Source of the DNA: Streptomyces minutiscleroticus
GTDB taxonomy: Bacteria > Actinomycetota > Actinomycetes > Streptomycetales > Streptomycetaceae
Length of the DNA: 64,000 bases
Reading direction: 5' to 3'
NCBI RefSeq assembly: GCF_014650875.1
Contig: NZ_BMVU01000024.1
Coordinates: 1 to 64,000 of the forward strand
Made by a program: the position numbers and the translations under genes. Each line of letters starts with the position of its first letter. Within the stretch, counting starts at the first letter, position 1. Shown piece after piece: positions 25,717-34,328 of this stretch. The notes under the pieces were generated by a model. It searched no databases and had not been told where the DNA came from. It saw nothing but the letters and a program-made list of their open reading frames with translations.

Positions 25717-26556
25717 ATGTCGCAGCCGCTGCCGTCCCTGGTCACCGAGGCGGCAGCAGGGTCCCTCGCCGGCGCCCGGCTCCGCCGGTACGAGATGGGC
25801 CCGGCTCTCATCGGGGCAGGGGCGGACGCGACCGTCGTCATCGTCGTGCCCGGGGACAACCCGGGGGTCAGCGGCGTCCAGGACTCCACCAAGGTGCTGC
25901 TGCGCGGGGACAGGGCTTCGGACCTCCATGCGCGGTTCGCCTTCCGGGAGCCGCTGCCCGTCCATGTCTTCGCCCGCCTGGACCAGGGCTGCCTCCTCTC
26001 GGCGCCGCACTCTGCAGGCGAACGCCGTCCGTGTCCGCCGACTTCGACCACGCCGAATGGGAGCTCGACCGCCCGCTGGGCCGCGAGGCGCTGGACGTAG
26101 TACGACCGGTCCCGGAGCCCGGACCGGTACCAGCGGTGGACTGGATCGAGCAGGTGGAAACGGATCCGATCCGGGCTTTGAGACCGTTCGTCCTCGGCTG
26201 GTTCCCGCCGAGGCGACGGAGCCGGCCGAGGAGGGGAGCGCGGCGGGCGAAGTGGACGACCTGCCGGAGGCGTTGGCCTCCTTCCGGCGCCTGGCCCGCC
26301 TTCGCCCGGCGATCCACGGATTCCACGACCCGATACTGCGGCGGCCGCAGCGTGCTTCCGCTCCGCTCCGCTCGGCTAGAGGCCGGTCTTCGCCGTGTGG
26401 AACGGGGCCGGGATGGACTGGTCCGTCCTGTGGCCACCGGAGGGACCGGACGAAGCCGAGCCCGCGCGTGGCTCACCGAATGATCGAACGCATCTCCCCA
26501 GGTCAGTAGCGGTGAAGCAGTCTTGGAGCACTACGACGTCCGAGTGTGAGGAATAA
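25717..26556 (+). pseudogene. hypothetical protein gene broken by three frameshifts
   Basis: A single protein is readable only by changing frame near 26030, 26205 and 26385. The pieces are LVTEAAAGSLAGARLRRYEMG (frame 1), SADFDHAEWELDRPLGREAL (frame 3), EVDDLPEALASFRRLARLRP (frame 2) and AVWNGAGMDWSVLWPPEGPD (back to frame 1), with a stop at 26554. I do not recognise the family. TAGGGT 6 nt before the ATG suggests it was once expressed as a leaderless mRNA. Sequencing errors could explain one shift but hardly three. Confidence 0.6.
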
Positions 26557-26567
26557 CAGGCCCCTAG

Positions 26568-26813
26568 GGTCTTCCATCTCGTGATCATTTAGCGGAAAGC
26601 ATCGAGGAAAGAAGAGGCAAGCGGCAAGCGTGTACGCCTGCCGGTGACTCCGTCCGTGCAGTGCGGGCGAAGAACGCAGTCGAAACGGAGAGCAAGAAGG
26701 AGTACGTGGTCAGCGAGGTGTTCACCTCGGGTCCGGTGACGGTGGTGCTGCACCGGGCGTATGACAGATACTCGTTGCGGATTCCCGGAGGCACGGCGGT
26801 GCGGAGCGAGTAG
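26568..26813 (+). pseudogene. orphan C-terminal coding fragment
   Basis: An open stretch ends in EYVVSEVFTSGPVTVVLHRA and YDRYSLRIPGGTAVRSE before a TAG at 26811. Codon use looks protein-like. There is no convincing start (a GTG at 26661 is possible) and it contains a rare TTA codon at 26589. It probably is the end of a gene whose front was deleted. Not recognised. Confidence 0.4.
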
Positions 26814-26901
26814 CCGGCTTCCGGGCGCGAAGGTCCCCACCGCTGCCGGCGGGGGCCTTCGCTCGGTGGTATCTGTGGTTGTCACTGGAGAAGGGGTATG
26901 C

Positions 26902-27273
26902 GTGTCGCGCAGTGGGGGATCCGGCCGCGGGGCCGTCGGCAGAGTCGCGCGGACCGCGGCTGCCGTCGTGGTCATCGGCGTGATCGGCGGTTGTTCGTCG
27001 CCGCACGCGCCGGGTCGGTCCGACGAGCGGGAGCGGAGTTACTGCACCGGGCTGGGTGCCTGGCAGGACGCCAGGAGGGCCGCGGACGGAAGTGCCGAGG
27101 CGGCGGGCGACGCGGCTCTTGCCGCCGCGAAGGTGCTGGACCGTGAGGGGCTGGACCACGACGGCAGTCATGTCCTCCGCGACACCGCGGCGGCCGTCGG
27201 CGGCGACGCGGGCGCCGAGAGCCGTGTGGTGTCCTACTGCGACGCCACGGGATTCGAGACGCTGGTCGGTTGA
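26902..27273 (+). CDS. small lipoprotein
   Basis: A 123-aa protein. The signal peptide RVARTAAAVVVIGVIGGC ends in a lipobox (IGGC, lipidated Cys at about residue 32). A mature domain of about 90 residues follows, with two more cysteines (SYCTGL, VSYCDAT) that could form a disulfide. It would be anchored outside the membrane. I do not recognise a family. The start is the GTG after GGAGAAGGGG, since the longer frame lacks a start context. It is the last gene before the tRNA remnant. Confidence 0.7.
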   Translation: MSRSGGSGRGAVGRVARTAAAVVVIGVIGGCSSPHAPGRSDERERSYCTGLGAWQDARRAADGSAEAAGDAALAAAKVLDREGLDHDGSHVLRDTAAAVGGDAGAESRVVSYCDATGFETLVG

Positions 27274-27304
27274 GAGGCGGGGCTCAGGAAGCGACAGCAC
27301 CGCC

Positions 27305-27345
27305 GGGGGACAAGGGGCTGCAGGTTCGAATCCTGTCGTCCCGAC
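27305..27345 (+). repeat. tRNA-Pro 3' end remnant (putative attR)
   Basis: These 41 nt match the anticodon loop-to-acceptor end of tRNA-Pro(GGG) with four differences. The T arm (GCAGG-TTCGAAT-CCTGT) and the acceptor half CGTCCCG are intact. The following GTCGCAGG and a hairpin CAGGGGTCG...CGGCCCCTG also echo the region after the real tRNA. The 5' half is missing or decayed beyond recognition. Confidence 0.75.
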
Positions 27346-27768
27346 CGTGGAAGCGCGGTCGCAGGGGTCGTTCTGGAGCGGCCCCTGACGTGTTTCCGGG
27401 GCCTGCCCTGACGGGAGCCTTCCGTGGCGCCCCGACGCGAGCGGGGCGGTGCGCCGGTCCGCTCGGGGTCGGCCCTTGACCGCTCTCCTTAGTCGAAATG
27501 CAGTCGGTCCGCCATATGCCGTCTCTCCTCATCTTCGGCTCGTCCTCGTCGAATTGGGCTCGCTCTCCGTGCGGGGCCGGACGCTTTGCGCGTTCACCGG
27601 TCCGTGGCCCCGGCTCCTATTCGCTCCTCCTGCCGCCCGTACGGTGCGGAGCCGTGCCGGTCGGCAAAGTGAGCGAAGTTCTACTCTGCAAGGTGAAAGC
27701 CGATCAAGCGGCGTGTGGAAGACCGTTGTGCATGCCGCACGCCGTCAGGGCGCTAGGAATGGGGCAGA
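27346..27768. other. intergenic, no gene recognised
   Basis: Apart from the hairpin near 27360-27387 noted with the tRNA remnant, I see no feature. It is comparatively AT-rich near the response-regulator start. Confidence 0.5.
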
Positions 27769-28548
27769 GTGGGCGATACGTTGCAATGTGCTGATATTCG
27801 TGTGGTGGTAATAGAAGGAATTCCCCTGATCCTGAACGGCTTGCGCTCCGCGCTGGAAAGCGGCGGAATGACCGTCGCCGCGGGGACGCGGGACGCGCGT
27901 GCGGGCGTGCGCGTGGTCCGCGAGGAGAGGCCCGACGTGGTCATCGTCGACCTCGATCCGCCCGGTCGCGCGGGGGTCGAACTGCTGGAGCGGCTGCGCC
28001 GGCAGTATCCGGCGGCCCGGCTGATCGCCTCGGTGTCCCCTGAATACGACGACGACAAGCTGTTGTTGGCCACCCTGATGGCGGGAGGCACGGGTTATCT
28101 GCTGAAGAATACGGAGACGGTGGATCTGCTGCGTACCGTGCGGGCCGTGCGGCAGGGCTACGTCATAGTGGGACCGCGGGGCGGCGGCGAATTCTCCGCT
28201 CTTCTGGAAGGACTGGCGGAATCCCGCGAGGCGCTCCCGTTCCCGGCCCTCACGAACCGGGAGCGCGAGGTGCTCCGACTGGTCTCCCTCGGCTACGGAA
28301 ACCGTCGGATAGCCCAGGAGCTGTTCATATCGGAGAAGACCGTGCGCAACTACGTCTCGGCCATCCTGCCGAAAATCCAGGTGTCGAGCCGGCTGGAGGC
28401 CATGGTCTCGGCGCGGCTTGCCGGTCTGCAGACCGCCGGTCCCGGTGCGGGCGGGGGCGGGGGCGGGGGTACGGGAAGCGGCGTGGGCGCCGACGCCGGC
28501 GCCCGGGCGGGTACGGGTTCCACGGGCACGGGTTCGGCGGGCGCGTAG
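27769..28548 (+). CDS. NarL/LuxR-type response regulator with atypical receiver
   Basis: A 259-aa protein. The receiver domain (residues about 9-125) has the phospho-acceptor region VVIVDLDPPGRAGVELLERL. The usual acidic pair after the first strand (DDH) is replaced by IEG in RVVVIEGIPLILNG, so Mg binding and phosphorylation may be weak. The LuxR HTH is LTNREREVLRLVSLGYGNRRIAQELFISEKTVRNYVSAIL (residues about 160-200). The last 40 residues are Gly/Ala/Thr-rich. No histidine kinase is adjacent. It is convergent with the HExxH gene and may or may not control it. Confidence 0.88.
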   Translation: MGDTLQCADIRVVVIEGIPLILNGLRSALESGGMTVAAGTRDARAGVRVVREERPDVVIVDLDPPGRAGVELLERLRRQYPAARLIASVSPEYDDDKLLLATLMAGGTGYLLKNTETVDLLRTVRAVRQGYVIVGPRGGGEFSALLEGLAESREALPFPALTNREREVLRLVSLGYGNRRIAQELFISEKTVRNYVSAILPKIQVSSRLEAMVSARLAGLQTAGPGAGGGGGGGTGSGVGADAGARAGTGSTGTGSAGA

Positions 28549-28643
28549 GCGCGTAGGCGCGGCGGACGGCGCCGGCTCCGGGGTGGACGGCACCCCGTCG
28601 TGGGCGTCCGCGGTGGGCGCTCGCCGCGCGTGTGCGCTCCGGG

Positions 28644-28680
28644 CCGGTGCCGTCCGGTTCAGGTGTCCGGACGGCACCGG
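28644..28680. terminator. bidirectional terminator
   Basis: A 14-bp perfect stem CCGGTGCCGTCCGG with its complement around a 9-nt loop, between the convergent response-regulator and HExxH genes. Confidence 0.75.
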
Positions 28681-28759
28681 GTGCGGAGGGCGGGAGCGGG
28701 TGGCACCGGTCGTGGGCGGCCGGGCGGGAGTCACCCGCCGTGCGTGACCGTGCCGGGTC

Positions 28760-30307
28760 TCACCCGCTGTGGGTGACGAGCCCCGCCGCCAGGAGGCGGC
28801 GCAGGCTCTTGGCGACCTGCCGGCCGGCCTCCTCGGAGTCGGCCGGCAGCGCCACCGCGCGGGCGTAGGCCGCGCGCAGCGAGGCGGGGTCGCGTCCGTC
28901 GCACAGGGAGTAGACCGTCCAGGAGCGGGCGTTCAGCCAGTGCATCCGGGCCGACCGCGTGGTGCCCACGATGAGCTGCCCCAGGCCGGGCAGGGCGCAC
29001 GCGTCGACCGGTGCCACCCGCTCCAGGACGCCCTTTGACGGGATCTCCGGCAGGCGCCCCTCCTCCCCGGACCCGGCGGCCGCCGCCGCGGCCCGGGCCG
29101 GTGGCTCGGGCGCCTCGGCGTCCACCAGGCGCAGCGCGGCGAGGAGCCAGCGGGCGAACCGCCGGCCGTTCTCGGTCAGCGCCTCGTCGGGCAGGGACAG
29201 CACGCACTCCGCGAGGTGGCGGGCCCGCTCCGCGGCGGTCCGGTACGTACCGTCCTGCGCGGCGGGGGTGCCGGGGCTGGGCTCGTCGATCTCCTCGACC
29301 GACGGGGGCGCGCCGAACCTCTCGCGCACCGCCTCGCCGGCGGCGGCCGCGGCGGCCCGGAACGCCAGTACATGGACGTAGAAGTGCAGGGCGACGAAGA
29401 CCCGGATGAGGGTCCACGAGCCGATCCGCCACGGGATCGGGACGCGCTCGGTGGGGTTCGCGACCAGGGAGCCCGTCCGCAGGGCGTCGAAGAGCTTGAG
29501 GTGGGCGCCCTCGTGGAGCAGGCTCTCCGCGGCGAGCCACGGGGAGGCGCAGCGCTCGGGCGCCAGCAGGACCGCCGAGGGGAGCGGGTCGCCGCCGGAC
29601 ATCGACTGCAGGGGTCCCTCCTCGCTCTCCCGGTGGGTGAAACCGACCACGGTGACGTGTCCGAGCACACCGGCCCCCGAGGACGGCAGCAGCGTCGCGA
29701 GGAGGTCCGCCCCCGCGCGCAGGCCGGCCATGACCTCGTCCGTGGGGCGGACCGGAGCCGCCGCCCCGCTGCCGAGCGCGTCCCGGTACAGCTCCATGAG
29801 CCGCTCGCCCAACTTCTTCTGCGCGTCGTTGCGCGGGGCCGGCTCCGTCAGCACCCAGGCGTCGCCGAGGCCGGGCCAGGCGCGCAGGTGCGGGTGGGCG
29901 AGGGCTTCGCAGGGACCCGTGGAGGACGGGGCGTCCGCCGACGGGTCGGCCGCGCCGTCGCCCACGTAGGCGGCGAACGAGCTGCGGTCGAGCCGGCCGC
30001 GCTCCAGCTCCACGAGGTCGACCTCGAAGCAGTTGCGCAGTACCGGGTCGTACAGCAGCGGGCGCAGCCGCTCGTCGGGCGCCGCGGCCGTCGCCCGCAG
30101 CACCTCCGCGCCCTCGGCGTCGTGGCGCGCCAGCATGGTCAGGCCCAGCCGGAACCGCGCGAGGTTGCGTTCGGCGATGGCGGCGGAGTCGCCGAACTGC
30201 CCGTCGGCGCTGAGCAGGGCGTCGGCCCGGGCCACCGCGTCGGTGGCCGACGGCGTGCCGGCGGGCTCGGGGGAACCGGCGGAACCGGTGGAGGAGGAAG
30301 CGGGCAT
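28760..30307 (-). CDS. HExxH-type peptide-modifying enzyme with C-terminal PqqD-like RRE
   Basis: A 515-aa protein. The N-terminal 250 residues are mostly helical. The metal motif is HEGAH (residues 265-269) in AAESLLHEGAHLKLFDAL, with more histidines in ALHFYVHVLAF (308, 312) as possible third ligands. The family is the HEXXH-motif peptide-modification group, recently described as 2-oxoglutarate-dependent peptide beta-hydroxylases. The last 70 residues (MHWLNARSWTVYSLCDGRD ... VAKSLRRLLAAGLV) look like a PqqD-type RiPP recognition element, so leader binding is built in. The ATG at 30307 has AAAGGGA upstream. A 44-aa precursor gene lies 340 bp upstream on the same strand. Confidence 0.8.
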   Translation of the reverse strand: MPASSSTGSAGSPEPAGTPSATDAVARADALLSADGQFGDSAAIAERNLARFRLGLTMLARHDAEGAEVLRATAAAPDERLRPLLYDPVLRNCFEVDLVELERGRLDRSSFAAYVGDGAADPSADAPSSTGPCEALAHPHLRAWPGLGDAWVLTEPAPRNDAQKKLGERLMELYRDALGSGAAAPVRPTDEVMAGLRAGADLLATLLPSSGAGVLGHVTVVGFTHRESEEGPLQSMSGGDPLPSAVLLAPERCASPWLAAESLLHEGAHLKLFDALRTGSLVANPTERVPIPWRIGSWTLIRVFVALHFYVHVLAFRAAAAAAGEAVRERFGAPPSVEEIDEPSPGTPAAQDGTYRTAAERARHLAECVLSLPDEALTENGRRFARWLLAALRLVDAEAPEPPARAAAAAAGSGEEGRLPEIPSKGVLERVAPVDACALPGLGQLIVGTTRSARMHWLNARSWTVYSLCDGRDPASLRAAYARAVALPADSEEAGRQVAKSLRRLLAAGLVTHSG

Positions 30308-30593
30308 GACGAACCGTCCCTTTGCTGGCTTTTCGTGTGATTCCCCGCAGGGTTCCCGCGGGTGTCGCTCCGGTCCGCCGGAGGCGCCCGCCCGGAGACG
30401 TCCGCGACGAAGGAGGCGCCTGCCCCGAGGTGCCTGCCCCGAGGCGCCCGCCGTGGAGGCGCGTGCTCCGGAGGCGCTGCGGAAGAGGTGGCGTGGCGGG
30501 GTGTCGCGGAGGAGGTGACGCGGCGGAGGCGGCCGCACCGGGCGCCGCGCGCCGGTCCCGGCCGGACGTCGGTTCCGGCCGGGCATCGGTCCC
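30308..30593 (-). repeat. repeat-rich leader of the HExxH gene
   Basis: About 290 bp between the precursor terminator and the HExxH start codon. It contains imperfect 15-bp tandem repeats (AGGCGCCTGCCCCG-like, about 30411-30485) and three 17-bp units of the type GTCGGTTCCGGCCGGGC at 30551-30601, the last of which runs 8 bp into the hairpin. Minus-strand frames are open through it, but they lack a start context and are Arg/Pro-rich. Confidence 0.6.
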
Positions 30594-30633
30594 GGCCGGG
30601 CGCCGGACCCTCCCGTGGGTCCGGCGCCCGGCC
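30594..30633 (-). terminator. hairpin between precursor and modifying-enzyme genes
   Basis: A perfect 17-bp stem (GGCCGGGCGCCGGACCC and complement) with a 6-nt loop starts 14 nt after the precursor stop codon and lies upstream of the HExxH gene. It probably acts as a partial terminator, letting the precursor be made in excess of the enzyme, as in many RiPP operons. Confidence 0.7.
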
Positions 30634-30647
30634 TCAGGCGCCGCGTG

Positions 30648-30782
30648 TCAGGCGGTCAGGGCCGCCTGGTAGGACGGGAGCCAGGCGCGCTCCTCCGGAG
30701 CGTCGACGGCGACGGTCGAGGCCTCGTCGTCGAGGTACGCCTCGGGAGCCAGGTCGGGGGTCTCGATGTGGTCCACGAGCAT
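30648..30782 (-). CDS. candidate RiPP precursor peptide
   Basis: A 44-aa peptide. The first 31 residues are strongly acidic (ten Asp/Glu, for example DHIETPDLAPEAYLDDE) and look like a leader. The tail after the only Arg is AWLPSYQAALTA, uncharged, and ends at the stop. GAAGGGC lies 6 nt before the ATG. There is no Cys, so lanthionine or sactionine chemistry is excluded. Residues that a hydroxylase could target in the tail are Trp34, Leu35, Pro36, Tyr38 and Gln39. The downstream HExxH-RRE gene on the same strand supports the assignment. The exact core is unknown. Confidence 0.72.
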   Translation of the reverse strand: MLVDHIETPDLAPEAYLDDEASTVAVDAPEERAWLPSYQAALTA

Positions 30783-30884
30783 GTTCAAGCCCTTCGGTCG
30801 TCGGTGGACGGTACGAGCCGGGCGGGACGTGGTGCGCCCCGTCCGGCCGTCACATTCTCCGGCGCCCCCGTCCCGCCCTGATGG

Positions 30885-30935
30885 GGCCGTTGTCCCGAAT
30901 GTTGTCCCGTGTCACCGCAGTGACGGTGGGTCACT
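30885..30935 (-). promoter_or_regulatory. dyads and repeats upstream of the precursor gene
   Basis: GTCAC-CGCA-GTGAC (30911-30924) is a perfect dyad, and GTCACTTGC with GTGACGGTG extends the symmetry. Two direct copies of GTTGTCCCG lie at about 30888-30909. They probably belong to the promoter/operator of the precursor gene about 110-150 bp downstream. No -10 box could be assigned. Confidence 0.4.
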
Positions 30936-31028
30936 TGCGCCTCGTGCGTAACGGCGGCCGTGCACCGGTGTCCGTCCCGCACGCTCGCTGTTTGCGGCCA
31001 CCGCCCGCGCGGCGGCGGAACCGGACCC

Positions 31029-31610
31029 TCACCCGGTCCGGCGCCCCCGCCGCGTGTCGAAGCGGTCCCACTCCCGTGCCCAGGCGTCCATGCGCCGCCG
31101 GTCCAGGCGCGCGCGGGCCAGCCGGGCGGCGGCCAGGACGGTGCCGCCGGCGCCCGCCGCGGCCAGCGTCGCGGTCATGGTCCCCTGGAAGCGTGCCTCG
31201 GCACGGGACGGCGGCCGCGAGGTCAGCTCGCCGCGGCTGTCCGCCCACACCGTGACACGGGTGCCGGCCGCGGCGTCGGCGGGCACCTTGGCGCGGCCGG
31301 TGCGCACCGCGCCGTCCGCACCCGTCCAGCGGACCGGGGCCCATGCGCGGTTCTCGCCCGCCACGGTGGAGGCCGCCCCGACCCGCGCGTCCGCGACCAG
31401 CACGGCCGTGACGTCGCTGCACCCCGCGCGCCGGCCGTCGAGACCGCGTACGACCAGGTCGTGGACGACCAGCGCGGAGATCACCCCGCCCAGTACGGCG
31501 ATCACCCAGGCGAGCAGCACGATCCAGGCCTCGGCGAGGTCGCTGCGCCGTCGCAGCGGGTTCTGCCGCCAGCGCCACAGACGCACCGTCGTACGACGTG
31601 TTCCCGGCAT
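31029..31610 (-). CDS. Rv1733c-like membrane protein
   Basis: A 193-aa protein. It begins RLWRWRQNPLRRRSDLAEAW, typical of Streptomyces Rv1733c-family membrane proteins, followed by a transmembrane helix (IVLLAWVIAVLGGVISALVV). An extracytoplasmic region of about 100 residues comes next, then a second helix (TATLAAAGAGGTVLAAARLA) and a basic C-terminus. The ATG at 31610 is chosen because the family start follows it. The function is unknown. It is upstream of the precursor gene on the same strand but separated by about 250 bp with regulatory repeats. Confidence 0.75.
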   Translation of the reverse strand: MPGTRRTTVRLWRWRQNPLRRRSDLAEAWIVLLAWVIAVLGGVISALVVHDLVVRGLDGRRAGCSDVTAVLVADARVGAASTVAGENRAWAPVRWTGADGAVRTGRAKVPADAAAGTRVTVWADSRGELTSRPPSRAEARFQGTMTATLAAAGAGGTVLAAARLARARLDRRRMDAWAREWDRFDTRRGRRTG

Positions 31611-31745
31611 CGGCCGACACCCCCTCGTAGCACCGACACCCTCCCGACAGTGTGCTCCCGGCGGGCCGCCGGAGCGCCCCGGGAGGAGCGGCGGGGCACC
31701 GACAGCGAACGTCTGCCGTAGCCGGGGCGAGCGTCGCTGCGTACG

Positions 31746-31832
31746 CGTCTCACGCCGACGGCTCGGCGGACGTACGCGCCGCACGCCGACGACTCGGCGG
31801 GTGCATGCGTCTCACTCCGGCGGTCCGGCGGC
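31746..31832 (-). repeat. imperfect 31-bp tandem repeats
   Basis: Three degenerate copies of a unit resembling GCGTCTCACGCCGACGGCTC run from the intergenic gap into the last codons of the phosphatase gene that ends at 31812. Confidence 0.55.
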
Positions 31833-34328
31833 GTCGGGCCCGTCCGGCTCCGCGAGGCTCTGCTCGGTCCAGATGACCTTGCCCTCGGAGGTGTAGCGGG
31901 TGCCCCAGCGCTCGGTGAAGCGGGAGATCAGGAAGAGTCCCCGGCCGCCCTCGTCGGTGACCCGGGGGTGCTTCAGATGGGGCGCGGTGGCGCTGGCGTC
32001 GGAGACCTCGCAGATCAGCGACCGGTCACGGATGAGCCGGAGCCGGATCGGCCCGGTGGCGTGGTTGACCGCGTTGGTGACGAGCTCGCTGACGACCAGC
32101 TCCAAGGGGAACGTCAGCTCGTCCAGGCCCCACTGGGCCAGTCGGCGTACGGTCTCGCGCCGGGCCCGCGGCACCGCGGACGGGTCGGCGGCCAGCTCCC
32201 AGCAGACGACCCGCTCCCCGGCCAGCCGGTGGGTCCTGGCCAGCAGCAGCGCGGCGTCGTCGGCCGGCCGCTCGGGCACCAGGTCGTCCATGAGCGCCTC
32301 GCACCACCGCTCCAGCGGCTGCGGCCGGCGTGCGTGCGCGGCGAGCGCCGCCCGCAGCCGCTCCCGGCCCCGGTCGTGGTCCGCGTCCCCGGCCGGTCCG
32401 CCGTCCGCGGCCAGCATCCCGTCGGTGTACAGCGCGAGCACGCTGCCCTCGGGCAGGTCGGTCCCCACGGACTCGAAGGGCGGGCCGCCCACGCCCAGCG
32501 GCGGCCCCACCGGCATCCGGACCGACCAAACCGTGCCGTCCGGGGCGACGACCACGGGCGGCGGGTGCCCGGCGCTCGCCATCGCGCAGTGCCCCGTCAC
32601 GGGGTTGTAGACGACGTACAGGCAGGTGGCGCCCAGGGCGCGCGGGCCGCCGGTGCCGGGTCCCGCGTCCAGCTCCCGCGCCCCGCGGGCGACCAGGTCG
32701 TCGGCGTGCGCGAGCACCTCCACGGGCGGCAGGTCCAGGTCGGCGAGCGTCTGCACGACGGCCCGCAGCCGCCCCATCGCCGCGGCCGCCTCGATGCCGT
32801 GCCCGACCACCTCGCCCACCACCATCGCCACCCGCGCGCCGGACAGCGGGATGAGGTCGTACCAGTCGCCGCCGACACCGGCGAGGGCGTCGGCGGGCCG
32901 GTAGCGGGCGGCGGCGTCCACCGCCGCCCGCTCGGGGATGCGGTACGGCAGCAGGCTGCGCTGGAGGACCAGGGCGGCGTCGCGTTCGCGCGTGTAGCGG
33001 CGGGCGTTGTCCATCCAGACGGCGGCGCGTGCGACGAGTTCCTCGGCGAGCCCCACGTCCTCCGCGTCGAAGGGGTCCTGGTGCCCGCGCCGGAGGAACA
33101 CGGCGACGCCCAGGGTGCAGCCGCGGGCCCGGACCGGTACCACGAGGGCGCTGTGCGGCCCCGGTCCGGGGAGGGCGGGCCGTCCGTCGGGAGCGCCGGC
33201 GGCCCACTCCCCGGCGAGCGGGCCGAGCCGCCGCTCCCACCAGGAGGTCCCCTCGCTAAGGCAGCGTGCGGGCGGGGAGTCCGGGCGGTACGGGACCAGG
33301 TGCCCGGCGGGGACGGCCGCCTCCGGTTCCTCCGGGTGCGCCGACCGCTGCCCCGCGCGCCGCAGCGGCACCGCCCGTCCGCCGGGGACCCGGTCCGGCG
33401 CGGGCCCGGGCTCCAGGGACGCCGGGGGCTCGCCTCCTTGCAGCACCGGGTCCAGCAGGTCCACCGCGACGAAGTCGGCGAGTTCGGGCACCGCCACGTC
33501 CGCCAGCGCCTGCGCGGTGCCCGTCACGTCGAGGCGGGCGCCGATGACCTCGCCGGCCCGGTCCAGCAGGGCGAGCCGGCGCCGCGCCCGGTAGCGCTCG
33601 GTCATGTCCACGACCGTGTAGGAGACGCCCAGCGGGCGCCCGCGCTCGTCGACGAGCCGGATGAACGACATCAGGTGGGCCGTCTCCCGGTACGGGGCGG
33701 AGCGCAGCCGGCCCACGTGCTCGTGGTCGCGCACCGGCTCGCCCGTCTCCAGGACGCGGCGCATCACGGCCTCCAGGCCCTCGGCGTCCAGGCCCGGCTG
33801 CACCTCGCCGATCCTGCGGCCGGCCCGCCGCGCGGCGGGACCGCCGCCGAACTGCTCCAGGGCGGCGTTCGACCACACGTACCGCAGCCCGGTGTCGAGG
33901 ACGGCCATGCCCACCGGCGAGCCCGCGACCAGCTGGTCCAGTACGGAGCAGGGCAGGTCCGAGCCGGGCGCGCCGGCCGGTCCGGCCAGCACCACCCAGC
34001 GCACCGGGCCGGGGCCGTCCGGCACGGGCGCCGCGCGCACCGTCAGCCGTACGGTGTGCCCGTCCCGGTGCCGTACGGTCAGCGCGCCCGCCCAGCCGCC
34101 GTCCGCGTCGCGCCCCGCGCCGGCCGGGCCCGGGAGGCGCGCCGTGTCGGCGGGCACGACCAGGTCCGCGACCGCCCGGCCCACGGCCTCGTCCGGCGCG
34201 TACCCGAGCAGCCGCTGCGCCTCGGCGGTCCAGCCGGTCACCACGCCGTCGCCGTCGAGCAGCACGGTCGCGGCGTCGGCCGTACGGGGCCGCCGCCCGG
34301 CGGTGTCGTCGTCCTCGCTCGCGCTCAC
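31812..34328 (-). CDS. PAS-PAS-GAF-SpoIIE phosphatase with HATPase domain
   Basis: An 838-aa multi-domain signalling protein. Two PAS domains (about 17-115 and 130-245), a GAF domain (about 255-450), a PP2C/SpoIIE domain with metal Asp residues in GVGGDWYDLIPL, LYTDGMLA and PADDAALLLAR, and a C-terminal RsbW-like ATPase (ELVVSELVTNAVNHATG; TDEGGRGLFLISRF). Such proteins combine an anti-anti-sigma phosphatase and a kinase in one chain and respond to stress or redox signals. The GTG at 34328 is preferred (GGGAGG upstream); the frame stays open farther. It is not adjacent to a sigma-factor gene. Confidence 0.88.
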   Translation of the reverse strand: MSASEDDDTAGRRPRTADAATVLLDGDGVVTGWTAEAQRLLGYAPDEAVGRAVADLVVPADTARLPGPAGAGRDADGGWAGALTVRHRDGHTVRLTVRAAPVPDGPGPVRWVVLAGPAGAPGSDLPCSVLDQLVAGSPVGMAVLDTGLRYVWSNAALEQFGGGPAARRAGRRIGEVQPGLDAEGLEAVMRRVLETGEPVRDHEHVGRLRSAPYRETAHLMSFIRLVDERGRPLGVSYTVVDMTERYRARRRLALLDRAGEVIGARLDVTGTAQALADVAVPELADFVAVDLLDPVLQGGEPPASLEPGPAPDRVPGGRAVPLRRAGQRSAHPEEPEAAVPAGHLVPYRPDSPPARCLSEGTSWWERRLGPLAGEWAAGAPDGRPALPGPGPHSALVVPVRARGCTLGVAVFLRRGHQDPFDAEDVGLAEELVARAAVWMDNARRYTRERDAALVLQRSLLPYRIPERAAVDAAARYRPADALAGVGGDWYDLIPLSGARVAMVVGEVVGHGIEAAAAMGRLRAVVQTLADLDLPPVEVLAHADDLVARGARELDAGPGTGGPRALGATCLYVVYNPVTGHCAMASAGHPPPVVVAPDGTVWSVRMPVGPPLGVGGPPFESVGTDLPEGSVLALYTDGMLAADGGPAGDADHDRGRERLRAALAAHARRPQPLERWCEALMDDLVPERPADDAALLLARTHRLAGERVVCWELAADPSAVPRARRETVRRLAQWGLDELTFPLELVVSELVTNAVNHATGPIRLRLIRDRSLICEVSDASATAPHLKHPRVTDEGGRGLFLISRFTERWGTRYTSEGKVIWTEQSLAEPDGPDAAGPPE

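Noticed and set aside
27449..27811. 120-codon frame before the response regulator
   Set aside because: No start context or family signature, and it overlaps the regulator start in another frame.
30308..30586. N-terminal extension of the HExxH enzyme
   Set aside because: Would add an Arg/Pro-rich repeat-derived tail with no ribosome-binding site; the ATG at 30307 has one.
31029..31610. Rv1733c-like gene as part of the RiPP operon (export)
   Set aside because: Separated by 246 bp with its own dyads, and the family is common away from RiPP genes; no transporter features.
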